From Rhizoclosmatium globosum (taxonomy: Eukaryota; Chytridiomycota; Chytridiomycetes; Chytridiales; Chytriomycetaceae), in NCBI GenBank assembly GCA_002104985.1, contig MCGO01000220.1:1-62130 (forward strand): a DNA stretch of 62,130 nt. Reading direction: 5' to 3'. Below, in pieces: positions 32,255 to 42,322 of this stretch. A program made the translations under genes and the position numbers. The notes beneath the pieces were generated by a model. The model was not told where the DNA came from. It saw nothing but the letters and a program-made list of their open reading frames with translations, and did not search any database. Every line of letters starts with the position of its first letter. The stretch's first letter is position 1.

Positions 32255-33377
32255 TCAAAAATAATAGCGACATATATTCTTTGCCGCCTCTCTTGATATT
32301 CGTTGCACCATGTCCCAATCTAATTTGTATCCAAGGTTGTAGAAAAACGTCAAATACTGTTCCGGTACATCTCCGGCGTCTCGCAAATGAGAAGGCGCAA
32401 ACTCGGTGAAAATGTGTGCTGGCGGATCGTTCTTGAAATGTTCCAACGCTGGAAGTAAGGCCTTGTACTCGTATCCTTCAACGTCGACTTTGATCAGATA
32501 CGGCTTGATCTTGTGTTTATCGAGATACTCGTCGAGTCGTCGAATCTCGATAACGTTCTTCGGCGCACACTTGTCAGCTTCTTTGATCTTTGCTGATCCA
32601 AAGTTTTCATTCTCTTCTGGTGCGATACAGCTTTTACCAGTTTTAGTTCCCAACCCAAAATTGTTGAGGACTACGTTTCGTTTGAGAACTTCATTTGAAG
32701 ACTGGGCGTGATTAATATTACTCTATAAATCGAAAGAAACGCTTACAGCAGAACAGTTGAGTAGGTTAAGTTGGCCAACATGGGTTCAAATGCATGAACT
32801 TTGTATCCAGCTTTCCCAAGAACAAAGTATGAGTTCCGATATTCGCTCCAATGTCTAGGACAACTGCGTTTGGATCGTTGCTGGACTTCAAAGCTTCAAC
32901 ATCTCCTTCCGCATACCCGACTCAAAGATTTGGTCTAAGTACTTTCCCTGACTTAGATAAATTGAATCGGAAATGATCCTGTCTAAACTGAAGGTGTGAG
33001 GCACATGTCGATGGGTGGCTGTGTTTGAAGCCGAACAGAGTGAAGTGGCTTGCAACATGAATGTGCATTGGCCTCCAAATCTAGCTTAGATACTGATGCA
33101 TTGTTCTATCTGAATTATGATTGGGTTTGACTTTGTCAATAGGTGGGATAACCACATCAACAATGTTTGAATTGGGTGGAGTTGGCGGAGGAAGGTTTGA
33201 ATCGGGCGGCGAAACTGTCAAGCGTTTGCTGGCATCGTCTACTTTCTTCGGCCCTGTATTGATGAAGAAGCCGAGTTCGATATGGTTGTAGATCGCAAAG
33301 GCAAGGATCATGAAGACAAGAATGGAGAGTCGTGACCTTCTGCCCAGCGTATACCGTAACGACGACAAGAGTTTCAT
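32255..33377 (-). CDS. FkbM-family methyltransferase, type II membrane protein (copy 4), frames broken
   Basis: Starts MKLLSSLRYTLGRRSRLSIL and continues into a membrane anchor (LVFMILAFAIYNHIELGFF), then a long Pro/Ser-rich stem, a CCKPLHSV block, QPPIDMCLTPS, IISDSIYLSQGK, IFESGMRKEMLKL, LDIGANIGTHTLFLGKAGY, HAFEPM, an intron (about 32747-32702), LNNFGLGTKTGKSC, RRLDEYLDKHKIKPYLIKVD, VEGYEYKALLPALEHF and FYNLGYKLDWDM. The N-terminal half is interrupted by several one-base shifts (near 33085, 32990, 32890 and 32766); the last is a missing A in an A-run. Its stem is longer than in the other copies. Confidence 0.72.
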
Positions 33378-33946
33378 ATGAGCTACTGTAGAATAGTAAG
33401 GTAATATGTAAGAAGTCTCGGCAGCGAAATGGACCTCACCAACAACTGATAAGAATCTATTTTTATCACGAATTTGCAATTCAAACACCTCCATCAAGTA
33501 TAAAATGAATGAACGTTCCAGATATTTTACTACATTTATTTGGATAATATTGACTGCGGACTGCGCACATCAAAACACATAAATACAGCCAATTCGTTGA
33601 AAACATCCTACACAGAGAGTAGTAAGTTTGAAGGTGAAGCCCAGACTGAGTCAACTTTTTTGCTGATTGAAAACTATTTCCTTACATCTTCGTGGTCTCG
33701 CAAGAGGCAACGGGAATTTTTGAAACCCACTCACTCTGTTGAGAATCCACCCACAAACTAAATGATGAAACATCTGTATCAGTAACGTGTGTAGTCGCAT
33801 ATTTGCTTTATTTGACAGTTTTTAAACAGGAAGTGCAAGGAGTGACCGAGTACATATCAACATCATATTGACAAACACATAGAACACGTCACATATTATT
33901 ATGCATTTTCTTTCTTTTCATCATTTGAGGAGAAAGAGGAAGGGGC
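33378..33946. other. gene-free stretch between FkbM copy 4 and U2 snRNA
   Basis: About 570 bp without a convincing reading frame. It is AT-rich and contains the upstream region of FkbM copy 4 and the downstream flank of U2. Short open frames here lack any recognisable domain or codon pattern. I see no repeat or RNA fold that I can support. Confidence 0.4.
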
Positions 33947-34135
33947 TCGGCGTCAGCAGGCGGCAGTGTAAGGCCAGCGACACCAGTTCCCGGGTCTGGT
34001 GCAAGCACACAGGGTCCACAGGAGAGGCTCAAAAATAATTGTGATAATAGAATACGTACAATGTACGCAGATTTAGTTATCACACTAAATAGAACAGATA
34101 CTACACTTGATCTTAGCCAATAGGCTTGAGAGGAT
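33947..34135 (-). ncRNA. U2 spliceosomal snRNA
   Basis: Read on the minus strand, the RNA starts ATCCTCTCAAGCC and reaches the near-invariant GGCTAAGATCAAGTGTAGTA (about 34118-34099), then TCTGTTC. GTAGTA (34104-34099) is the branch-site recognition element that pairs with TACTAAC-type sites. The first stem-loop is AGCC/GGCT closing TATT. An Sm site ATTTTTG lies at 34036-34030, followed by two 3' stem-loops; the last (about 33981-33952) aligns with U2 stem-loop IV through GGCCTTACACTGCCGCC. Length about 189 nt, normal for U2. The 3' end is approximate. The gene is divergent to U5. Confidence 0.93.
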
Positions 34136-34272
34136 TGTACCGAATAACGAAAGAAACAAAGGCGTGTTTTATAGGCTTTTGGGTCGTGCGCAGTTGGTGC
34201 TCTGATTGGGCCAGCCCTGGTATGCGCAGTTGAGCGAATCCTTTAAAAGGCTTACACAAATCCAGCCAAGTA
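34136..34272. promoter_or_regulatory. shared divergent promoter of U2 and U5 snRNA genes
   Basis: About 135 bp separate the two snRNA 5' ends. TATAAAA on the minus strand (34173-34167) lies about 32 bp upstream of U2, and TTTAAAA on the plus strand (34242-34248) lies about 25-30 bp upstream of U5. Between them TGCGCAGTTG occurs twice in the same orientation, at 34187-34196 and 34223-34232, exactly 36 bp apart, flanking an inverted CCAAT (ATTGG near 34205). Spacing suggests a Pol II snRNA control region serving both genes. Confidence 0.65.
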
Positions 34273-34406
34273 CTCATCCTCTCTGGCTTTATCGCAACAG
34301 CGCTTCAATCTTTCGCCTTTTACTAAAGATTGCCGTGTGGTAGGGCCACAAGGAGAGTGTAATCAATTTTTGGAAACCTTTCCTTCTTGTCCACTTTCGG
34401 ACATGA
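34273..34406 (+). ncRNA. U5 spliceosomal snRNA
   Basis: The invariant loop I (CGCCTTTTACT, 34314-34324) is closed by a perfect 7-bp stem AATCTTT (34307-34313) / AAAGATT (34325-34331). The basal stem CTCTCT (34279-34284) pairs with GGAGAG (34352-34357). An Sm site AATTTTTGG lies at 34365-34373, and a 3' stem-loop TGTCC/GGACA (34388-34403) with loop ACTTTC closes the RNA. U5 loop I aligns exon ends during both steps of splicing. The 5' and 3' ends are approximate to a few bases. Confidence 0.94.
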
Positions 34407-34671
34407 TTCGCAGGCTTTTTATGCAGTAAACAGTCTGGAGCTCACTCGTGATTCCACACTCTTACTGTTATAATCTGCCGTCGAAATTTAATCCTTTGTT
34501 TCCTCGTTGAATAAATAATAAATATGTGGTCAGTTATGCTTGACTTGAATGCGTTCAGGAACACTGCTCTGTGTTCCCTGTCTTGTTTCCGGAAACGTTT
34601 CTCACAAATGGATGCACCATGTCGCACTTAACATAATGAAATCCAGAACAAACCATACGACATGATTTTAT

Positions 34672-36270
34672 TCAAAACTTTTTTGGCACGCGATGACGAC
34701 CATTGCCCTCTTTCTTTCCAGACTCTGCTCGAGCTTCCAAATGTCTATCCCATCCTTTTCCCATACAAATTGGACGTCTTGCGTACAAGTTGTCAGAACC
34801 AAATACACCGGTACGCGTCCATGGCGCATGAGGGTTGGGGTGACCACTTAATTCAGGGCACCAAGCCAAGACATACTCCGCTTTGGGGTCATAATCCCGA
34901 GCTTGTTTCAACACATTGAAGTAGCGCCCGTCTCCTCCCGTAGCTTGCCGTGGATCGTTCCCCCATCCTGCAACATATAACCAGTTTCCATAATTACTGC
35001 ACGGATCGTGATCCAACAGCATGGCCTCAAACCATTCTGCTCCAAGACGCCAATCAACTCCCAAATCTTTCACCAAGAAGGAAGCCACATTCTGACGTCC
35101 ACGATTCGACATAAACCCAGTCGCCTTCAACTCCCTCATATTTGCGTCCACAAAGGGAACACCAGTTCGCCCTTCACACCAAGCGACGAACTTCGGATTG
35201 GTCGGAGCGTGCGTATAACCAGCCTTCACAGGAGTGTCGGTCAGTCCCGTTGGATAAAACAACATGTTGCCATAGTCCCGAGCGACAAAGTAAAAGTAGT
35301 CACGCCAAAGGAGCTCAAACCACGCCCAATAAGTTCCGTCCTGAGCCTTCGCAGTCAAAGGCGCATCGCATGGATATTGTTCGGGCACTCAAACAGCCCC
35401 ACGCTAAATAAGGACTGAATTTCGTACTGTAGTCGCTTCCAAGAAGCCCATTTCGAGTTTCCTTGTATTTCGCGATGGGTCCGGACATGTAAGCCTTTAG
35501 ACGTGCAAGTGCTGCGGTCTCCCCTCCTTTGAAGGGAACGAAACGGATGTTGAGATTTGTTTGTTGGACATGACTGAAGCAATGATTCAAGGTCTTCAAG
35601 CGATAAGGTGTGTTCCAATACAACGTTTCCTGGCAAGCTTGGCAATTTAGTTGGCGATGGTAACGGCAAAGCAACAGCTGGAAACGGGATATCTGATTTA
35701 GCTGATGCCGAGCGTTCAATGTGCTCCGGAACTGGGTGTAAATATCTGGCACCCTTCCCTCCACAGCCGACATGCTCAACATGGTATGGTTGTCCGTCAC
35801 CAGTTTCAGACTAAAGCCAGTACATTCAGAAAGTTCGCGTTCCAGAATTCGTTCTTCGTAACAAGGACTGTCCGCTCCCATGAAGACAGAACACCTCCAT
35901 CCGATCCATTCTGCAATGAAGGTACGATTTGCGCCGATATATAATCCGAGAGTGCAACATTATGAGGAGGCACAATAACAACCAAATCGCTCTTGAGTTT
36001 TGGAGTTGAGATTTCAAATCAACCAACGATTCAAGAAGGAATCGCTGACGCTGTGCAGAAAGACGTGGAAACCCGTAGTGCCATGTTGTACCGATACGCG
36101 GTGGGAGTGACTGATGTTGTTGAGTTGGGGCAAGCCCGAGAAACTTGTGTCCCAGACAAACATTGGCAGAAGAGTCTTGTTGTTTGTCGTGCATCAGCGA
36201 TGGCCCGTGCTAGCGTGACGTTATCATGAAGTCTGAGATCCGTCAAACGAAAGAGAACGCAGGTTGTCAT
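34672..36270 (-). CDS. cryptochrome DASH, N-terminal half frame-broken
   Basis: The N-terminus TTCVLFRLTDLRLHDNVTLA matches photolyase family starts. Later blocks follow CRY-DASH: PRLSAQRQRFLLESLVDLKS, SDLVVIVPPHN, the antenna region, FVPFKGGETAALARLKAY, YKETRNGLLGSDYSTKFSPY, LAWGCLSARTI, TYWAWFELLWRDYFYFVARD, GRTGVPFVDANMRELKATGF, MSNRGRQNVASFLVKDLGVD, WRLGAEWFEAMLLDHDPCSN, YGNWLYVAGWGNDPR and RYFNVLKQARDYDPKAEYVL. The last 238 residues are intact in one frame; upstream at least five one-base shifts occur. CRY-DASH binds FAD and MTHF and repairs CPDs in single-stranded DNA or acts as a light sensor. It is probably functional if the shifts are assembly errors. Confidence 0.85.
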
Positions 36271-36430
36271 ATCGTAGTTTTGTTAGAGATTTGAATGGGC
36301 GATTGTTTTTGGTTACTCGATTTCGATCTAATTATACTTTGCATCGATTTCATACCGTCCTTACACAACAAAGCACCGATGATATAAAAGAGTACCTATA
36401 TTTATTGTATTTTCTCCTTGCTCTTACCAC

Positions 36431-38374
36431 TTAATGAACGACAGCCCCATCATCAAACAACTGCACGTACGAATAGCGCAGGTACAAAGCCCCAAAGATA
36501 CAACAGCTCACAAAAGAATTTATAACAACATAGAGGTCGGGATAGCGTGGAAGTGGAACCGAGCTGACGAATTCTTCGCAGAATATTAAAGTTGCGAACA
36601 AGAGGTAGGAGGCCTGAAAACAAAGGTAAGAAACAACAAATCAGTTAAAGAAGGACGAACCACTGCAAGGAAACGAACAAATAGTCCAGCTCTGGACTTG
36701 GCCCAAAGAGCGCCCTCCAGCCGTATAAAATGTTGAAGAGAATAGTCATTACAACAGTTGGAATCGCCAATCCATCTCGTCGCAGCAGCGGGTACATGCT
36801 ATTACAATAATTTAGTATTCGCATACTGGAAGACGAGTGTCAAACCTAAACATGGCCGTTGTAACAAACACGCTTCCTTCCCAAGCCACACCATCACTGT
36901 CCCCAAGCAACATGGTTGCAGGCATAAGTGGAATAAGAATGATTTCTCGTGAACTTGGAAAGAAAACAAGAAGAAGGCAAGGATCCATTCAACAAGGTTA
37001 ACAATAGTTTCTTTGGATTCGCCGTATCCGCGGACTTCAGATTCGCCAAGAAGAGGTTGATACTTGTTGGAAGGACGGCCAGAGTGTTGCAAGATACTAA
37101 TACACGGTTGAGCAAACTGAAACAGTGATTGACGTCACAAACCTTATTCGGACGAGAGTCTCGACGGGAAACAGTTTTTTGACTTTAACAAATACACTGA
37201 TAGCGCACCAAAAGTTTGCAACCTTGTCTTCATACAACCCTCGACCAACTGGAAAGATTCTATGAATAACTTGCAGAAAATCTTCAAGAGATGTCAGGAA
37301 TGGAGCAAATAGCGTCCCAAACGTGATAATGACCGTCACGCCGATCAAAGAAGTTGTTTGACACTGTATTGAAGGTAAGTGAGGGGATTTGATTCAACAG
37401 TCATCATACCCGCTTGAGATTCCGTTCCGCTTTGCCTCTCCAGCGGAAATACCCAATAGATAGAAAAAATCGGCAGGGAATAGTAGAGAGCCATTTGTTT
37501 GAAACCAAGAGCAAGGCAAAAGAACATGCTACCAAGCATAAAGCGTCTTTGATTCATGCAAATAACGGACCAGAGAGTGAATCCAAGCATGGCCGAATTG
37601 TATCTGCATCCAGTTAGAAGGTTTATCAAGTGATTTCGACTATAACTGACTGAAAATGGCCATGGTCAATAAGAATCAATCCAGGCTGAATCAATGCGAT
37701 AAACAACAGAACGTTCTATCACATTATGAGTACTAGCAATAGATCCATGACAGAAATGCAAACTCTTTCATGCGGCTTCGCGTTTTGCAACACAGTTGAC
37801 AGAAAGCAACAATTGCAGACATATTGATCAACAAATCCGTTATCAACGCAGTGTATCGCATAAATAACTTCAAATCGTCTGATTCATATCCGCGTGATGC
37901 ATCCAAAGCCACCCAATCTGGGTTGATCTTATTGGCGCTGTTTTTCGAGGGTGTGAGATTTCAACCACCAACCAAAGGCGGCTCACATGAAGCCAAGAAG
38001 CCACGAGTGATAGGCTGTAAGAGGAGGATAGTCCAGGCCCCAGTACATCAGATCGTAGCGGTACCACGAGTTTGACGGCAGATGAGTAGTAATTTCGAGC
38101 CAATGACGCTGCGCCTCAAAGTCGCCGTGCATTGGCGGCGTGGCTCTCCTGTCCCCTTCAATTAGACGCACGAATCCCTCGTCGAAACGCAAACGCAGCA
38201 ACAAAAGTACCCGATAGCCCCACAGCGACACGCTCCACCGCAGCAGCACCGCACAAAGAACCGCCGTCGCCGTCGCTAAAAAGTCCGATCCGTCCGAATA
38301 AATCAAACCCGAAAAGAACGCAACGGCTCCGGACTCGGCGGCAACTGTGTTTCCGTGGCCTTCTTCGATCCCAT
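36431..38374 (-). CDS. ALG6: ALG6 alpha-1,3-glucosyltransferase
   Basis: ALG6 adds the first glucose to the lipid-linked oligosaccharide in the ER lumen, using dolichol-P-glucose. Diagnostic sequence is PPMHGDFEAQRHWLEITTHL, then SNSWYRYDLMYWGLDYPPLT and AYHSWLLG, the lumenal loop with the catalytic Asp region. Many membrane segments follow (TDLLINMSAIVAFCQL, GFTLWSVICMNQRRFMLG, FFCLALGFKQMALYYSLPIF), and the C-terminus ends SYVQLFDDGAVVH with stop 36431-36433. About eight short introns are needed. The N-terminal junction (between SVSLWGY and PPMHGD) implies a 55-nt intron plus one base change, so the start ATG 38374 is tentative. Divergent to MRD1. Confidence 0.85.
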
Positions 38375-38417
38375 TTGTTTTTTTGTTTTTGGAACAAGTC
38401 AAACACACACACACACC
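38375..38417. promoter_or_regulatory. 43-bp divergent inter-start region with a CA repeat
   Basis: Separates the ALG6 (minus) and MRD1 (plus) starts and contains a (CA)6-7 microsatellite directly before the MRD1 ATG. No TATA box is visible. Confidence 0.35.
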
Positions 38418-41407
38418 ATGAACTCAGAGTCTTCTACTCCCACATCCCGTATCATGGTGCGGAATCTGCCAAAGTACCTGACTGTCGATCGCCTGCGGGA
38501 TCACTTTGCCCAGCGTACTCCAATCACAGACGTGAAGCTTGCGAAGGACAAGTAAGGCCCTTTGAATGGCATACTGTGCGTATTCACCTCCTTCATCAGG
38601 GATGGAAACTCGCGACGATTTGGTTTTATTGGTTTCAAGACAGAGAAAGATGCCCTCGACGCTGTAAACTACTTCAACAGAACTTTTATTGACACTTCTA
38701 GAATCGAAGTTGTGTTTGCCAAACCAGTGCGTACACATAACTTCACATTCTAACCTTCCATACTGATTCAATGAATTTAGGTTGGAGACTCGAACATTCC
38801 TCGGCCGTGGTCGAAACATACAGAGGGTTCTTCAGCAAATGCTCGTCTTGCCAAAAAGGCAGAGGATATCAAGAAAGAAAAGGAAGCGGCAGCAGAAGAG
38901 AAATTGTGGAAGGATGAACAGAAGCATCATCAAAGAAAGCCGCTGCAACCCCCAAAAGCGCATTGACAGAAGTGTTGACTGCTGCGAAATCAGACCCTAA
39001 ATTCCAAGAATTCTTGGATGTTATGCGTCCACGTGGTGCTGCGAAAGGGCGAACTTGGGCGAACGATGACCTTGGAAAGGATTTTGTGTGGGATCCTAAG
39101 GCTGCAGGTGTTGCAGTGGAGGGAGAAGAAGATGACGGAGAATACCAAGACTTGAGGCTAAATGATGGGGAGACAAATGAAGACGACAGCAAAGATGAGC
39201 CAGAACCTGACGCGATTGCACACGATTCTGGTCTTTCGATATGGAGTACTTGCGTTCTCGAATGCGATCAAAGTTGGCTGATGAAGAGGATCCATTTGGT
39301 GGAGAAACTTTGGATGATGATGAGCCTTCTCGAGAAGTTGAAGAAGATGCATTAGGTGAAGAGGAAAATGAAACGAAGGCGAGGACCAGAACGACGATGA
39401 AGATGGTGAGGAGGATGAAGATGTGTCAAAGGCTGTGCCTGTGGAAAGGCAAAAGTTGCTCAACAAATCAAAGAAATGTTCAATGAGGACGAAGATGTCG
39501 CCACCAAGGAGACTGAACTTCCTGAGCGAGCACTATTGAAAGAAGCCGAAGAAGAAGAGCCGCCAGCCGAAATCATTGCCGACACTGGACGTCTGTTTGT
39601 CAAAAACCTGCCTTTCACATGCACAACCGAGGATTTAAAAGATCTGTTTGGCAAATTTGGACCACTTTCAGAAGTTCATATGTCTATTGACAAAGACACG
39701 AAGAAGCCTCGTGGATACGCGTTCATCCTATACCTCCTGCCTGAACACGCAGTAAAAGCATACACCACTTTGAACAATCAAATCTTCCAAGGGCGTTTGA
39801 TGGAGATCATTCCTGGACAGGAGAAGAAGAAGTCTCTGGAGGATGATGAAACTCTTTTACCTGCCGATGCAAGCTACAAAAAGAAATTGGAACTTAAGAA
39901 AAAGAAGACTGCCAACAACGAGTACAGCTGGAATAGTTTGTTCATTAACGTACGCGCCAATCTCTTAAAGCTGCAAAACTAACAAATTACCATAGAGCGA
40001 TGCCGTTGCCGAAGCCATGGCCAGAAAACTCAACGTAAAAAAGAGCGACATTCTCGATCCATCCTCTGAAAACATGGCCGTTCGTCTCGCCCTGGCTGAA
40101 ACCGACATCATCAACGAAACAAAAACATACCTCGAAGAAGAAGGAATCGACTTGAACGCTTTCACGCGACACAAGGCCCGATCCAGCACAATCCTTCTCG
40201 CTAAAAACATCCCCGCTCATACAACTGCTGAAGAAATTGAACTCGTATTTTCCAAATTCGGTTCATTGGGTCGAATCGTTGTTCCACCGAGTGGAACTAT
40301 TGCTATGGTTGAGTTTCTGGAGCCAAATGAGTGCAAAAGCGCGTTTAGGCGGCTAGCGTACACCAAGTTCAAAACGTTACCGCTTTTTTGGAATACGCGC
40401 CAGTCGGTGCGTTTAAGACTGAGTTTGACAGAGAGGCCGAGGAGCGAAGGAAATCGGAGAAAGCCAAGAAACAGGCTGAGTCTGGAAATGATGTGGATAT
40501 GGATGAAGCAGTTGATGCGGAAGACTCTCAGCAAGATATCGATTCCCGTGTTTCAAAAGCTGTATCGAAGACAACAGCAAAGAAGCTGTCCAACAAAGAA
40601 GTTTAGAGAAGGCTGTCGCAACGACTTCGTCGATGGATGACCCAGATGCTATGCCAGTCGCCACACTCTTTGTCAAGAACCTGAGCTTCAACACAACGAA
40701 GACAATCTGCGGAAAAGTTCTCACCGGTTGGAGGCCTTCGATCCGTCCGTATCGCCACAAACCCGACACAAAGAAAGGCGGCAACGCCGTCCTCAGCATG
40801 GGTTTCGGTTTCTTGGAGTTTGAATCGAAAGAAGACGCAATCAAAGCCGTGAAGACGCTCCAAAATGTTGAGTTGGATGGACACAAGCTTCAGCTCAAGT
40901 TCTCGAACGCGACAGGAAAGGGAAACACTGCTGCCGCTGCTTCAGCTGCCAAGAGGAATCTTAATGATGAAGATAACGTGAAAGTGACCGGTACGAAGCT
41001 TATTATTCGTAACATTCCGTTCCAAGCAACCAAGAAGGACATCAAACAGTTGTACTCGTAAGTACCCCCTATGATGAAAACTCTCAAATCTTAAACAATA
41101 CAATTGCAGAACGTTTGGTCAAGTAAAGTCTGTCCGTCTACCCACAAAGTTTGATGGCTCCCACCGAGGCTTCGGTTTCGTTGATTTCCTGACAAAGCAA
41201 GAAGCCAAAGCGGCATTCAGCACACTTGGTTCAACGCACTTGTACGGTCGACACTTGGTTATGGAGTGGGCTGAGGACGAATCAAGTGTGGAAGCGATGC
41301 GAAACAAGACTGCCAAAAAGTTTGTTAAGGATGGGGAAGGAGGTGGAGGAAAGAGACGGAAAGTTGTGCTTGGTGAGGAAGCGGAAGCAGCAGATATGTC
41401 TGATTGA
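38418..41407 (+). CDS. MRD1: MRD1/RBM19, multi-RRM pre-rRNA processing factor, many frameshifts
   Basis: MRD1 (animal RBM19) binds pre-rRNA and U3 regions during early small-subunit processing in the nucleolus. RRM1: [38 protein letters not shown]. Linker: [20 protein letters not shown] and DMEYLRSRM, both typical of MRD1. RRM2: [21 protein letters not shown]3: [23 protein letters not shown]4: [36 protein letters not shown]5: [38 protein letters not shown]. Introns near 38552, 38729, 39949 and 41058 are clear. At least eight one-base losses break the frame (about 38922, 39238, 39370, 39455, 40386, 40600, 40700, 40763), nearly all restorable by one base in a homopolymer. The gene is normally essential, so I treat these as assembly errors. 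Confidence 0.88.
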
Positions 41408-41467
41408 GAATAATGTTATTAGTCCTTATATTCTACGCATTCTTTTTTTCTTCAAACAACCATCACG

Positions 41468-42244
41468 ATGTCAATCGAAGTCAAGGAAGTGAAACCCTTC
41501 AGCGCCGAAACCGCCGAAAACGTATGTACCCCATTGGGTCAATGTTGGCAGTAATCTGTTCCGCATTGGCCATCCGTTCCTCTGATCCATCTCTAACTGA
41601 CATCTCATCAACAGCACGAAGGTGATAACTACTCTCCACCACCATTACCCAACCCCTAACCCCCCACCAATCATTCAGACGTTGAGAAAATCTGGGTCGT
41701 GAAGGCAATGCACCACGCCGAGACCTACTTCAAGCTGATCAGCAGTTTGGATGCCAGCAAGATCCGCTTGACAAAGTACAGAACCTACATCCATCCCTAA
41801 AGCGAATGCATCTAACCGAAGCAATCAATTTCAATCCACAGGGTAGACGATGAGATCTACGCTGATTTCAAGGCAACCTTCCCAGAGATCAATGTTGCTT
41901 CTTTGAATGAGGTGGACGACTTCAAGACGGATGCTGCGAAGGAGAAGTGGAGAAACTGGATCAAGAAGTAAGCTTGTCTTAGAACTTGGGTTCTGCAGGA
42001 AGATTGAAGGTTGATGTTGTTGTGAACAGGTTTGAGGCCAAGGTTCAGGACTTCAACTATGGAACTTTGCTCCGAAACCGGGCTGCGGAAGACTATGGAC
42101 CAGATAACACTTTCTTTGGTGAGTGTCCTTGATGTCCCTCCCGTGATTCCTAATCTATCGATATCAGTTACCCGTGTCCAATTCTACGCCATCGAAATTG
42201 CTCGAAACAAAGAAGGTCACAACAGCGTTCTCTCAAAGAAGTAA
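41468..42244 (+). CDS. PBDC1: PBDC1 (yeast YPL225W family), translation-factor chaperone
   Basis: Conserved blocks in order: VEKIWVVKAMHHAETYFKLI, SSLDASKIRLTK, VDDEIYADFKATFPEINV, AAKEKWRNWIKK, FEAKVQDFNYGTLLRNRAAE and VTRVQFYAIEIARNKEGHN. These match PBDC1 along its whole length of about 160 residues. The yeast homologue assists folding of newly made eEF1A. Five exons are inferred. The first intron (about 41520-41679) is unusually long for this window and may hide a very short exon. The stop is at 42242-42244. UTP23 follows 79 bp downstream on the same strand. Confidence 0.85.
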
Positions 42245-42322
42245 ATAAACGTTATTTATTGGTGTTTCTCTTCTGTCTTTTTTTCTTTTTGGAATTCTGT
42301 AGAAAATCTCCACTACAAACGA

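Noticed and set aside
33540..33761. 73-residue plus-strand open frame as a gene
   Set aside because: No domain, no codon preference, no signal peptide, and it lies in AT-rich intergenic sequence.
34672..36270. CRY-DASH as a decayed pseudogene
   Set aside because: The C-terminal 238 residues are perfectly kept, all FAD-domain blocks are present, and breaks are one-base events like those in the essential MRD1 gene, so sequence error is the simpler reading; not fully excluded.
38405..38416. CA repeat before MRD1 as a regulatory or mobile-element remnant
   Set aside because: Only six to seven CA units, no flanking duplication; an ordinary microsatellite.
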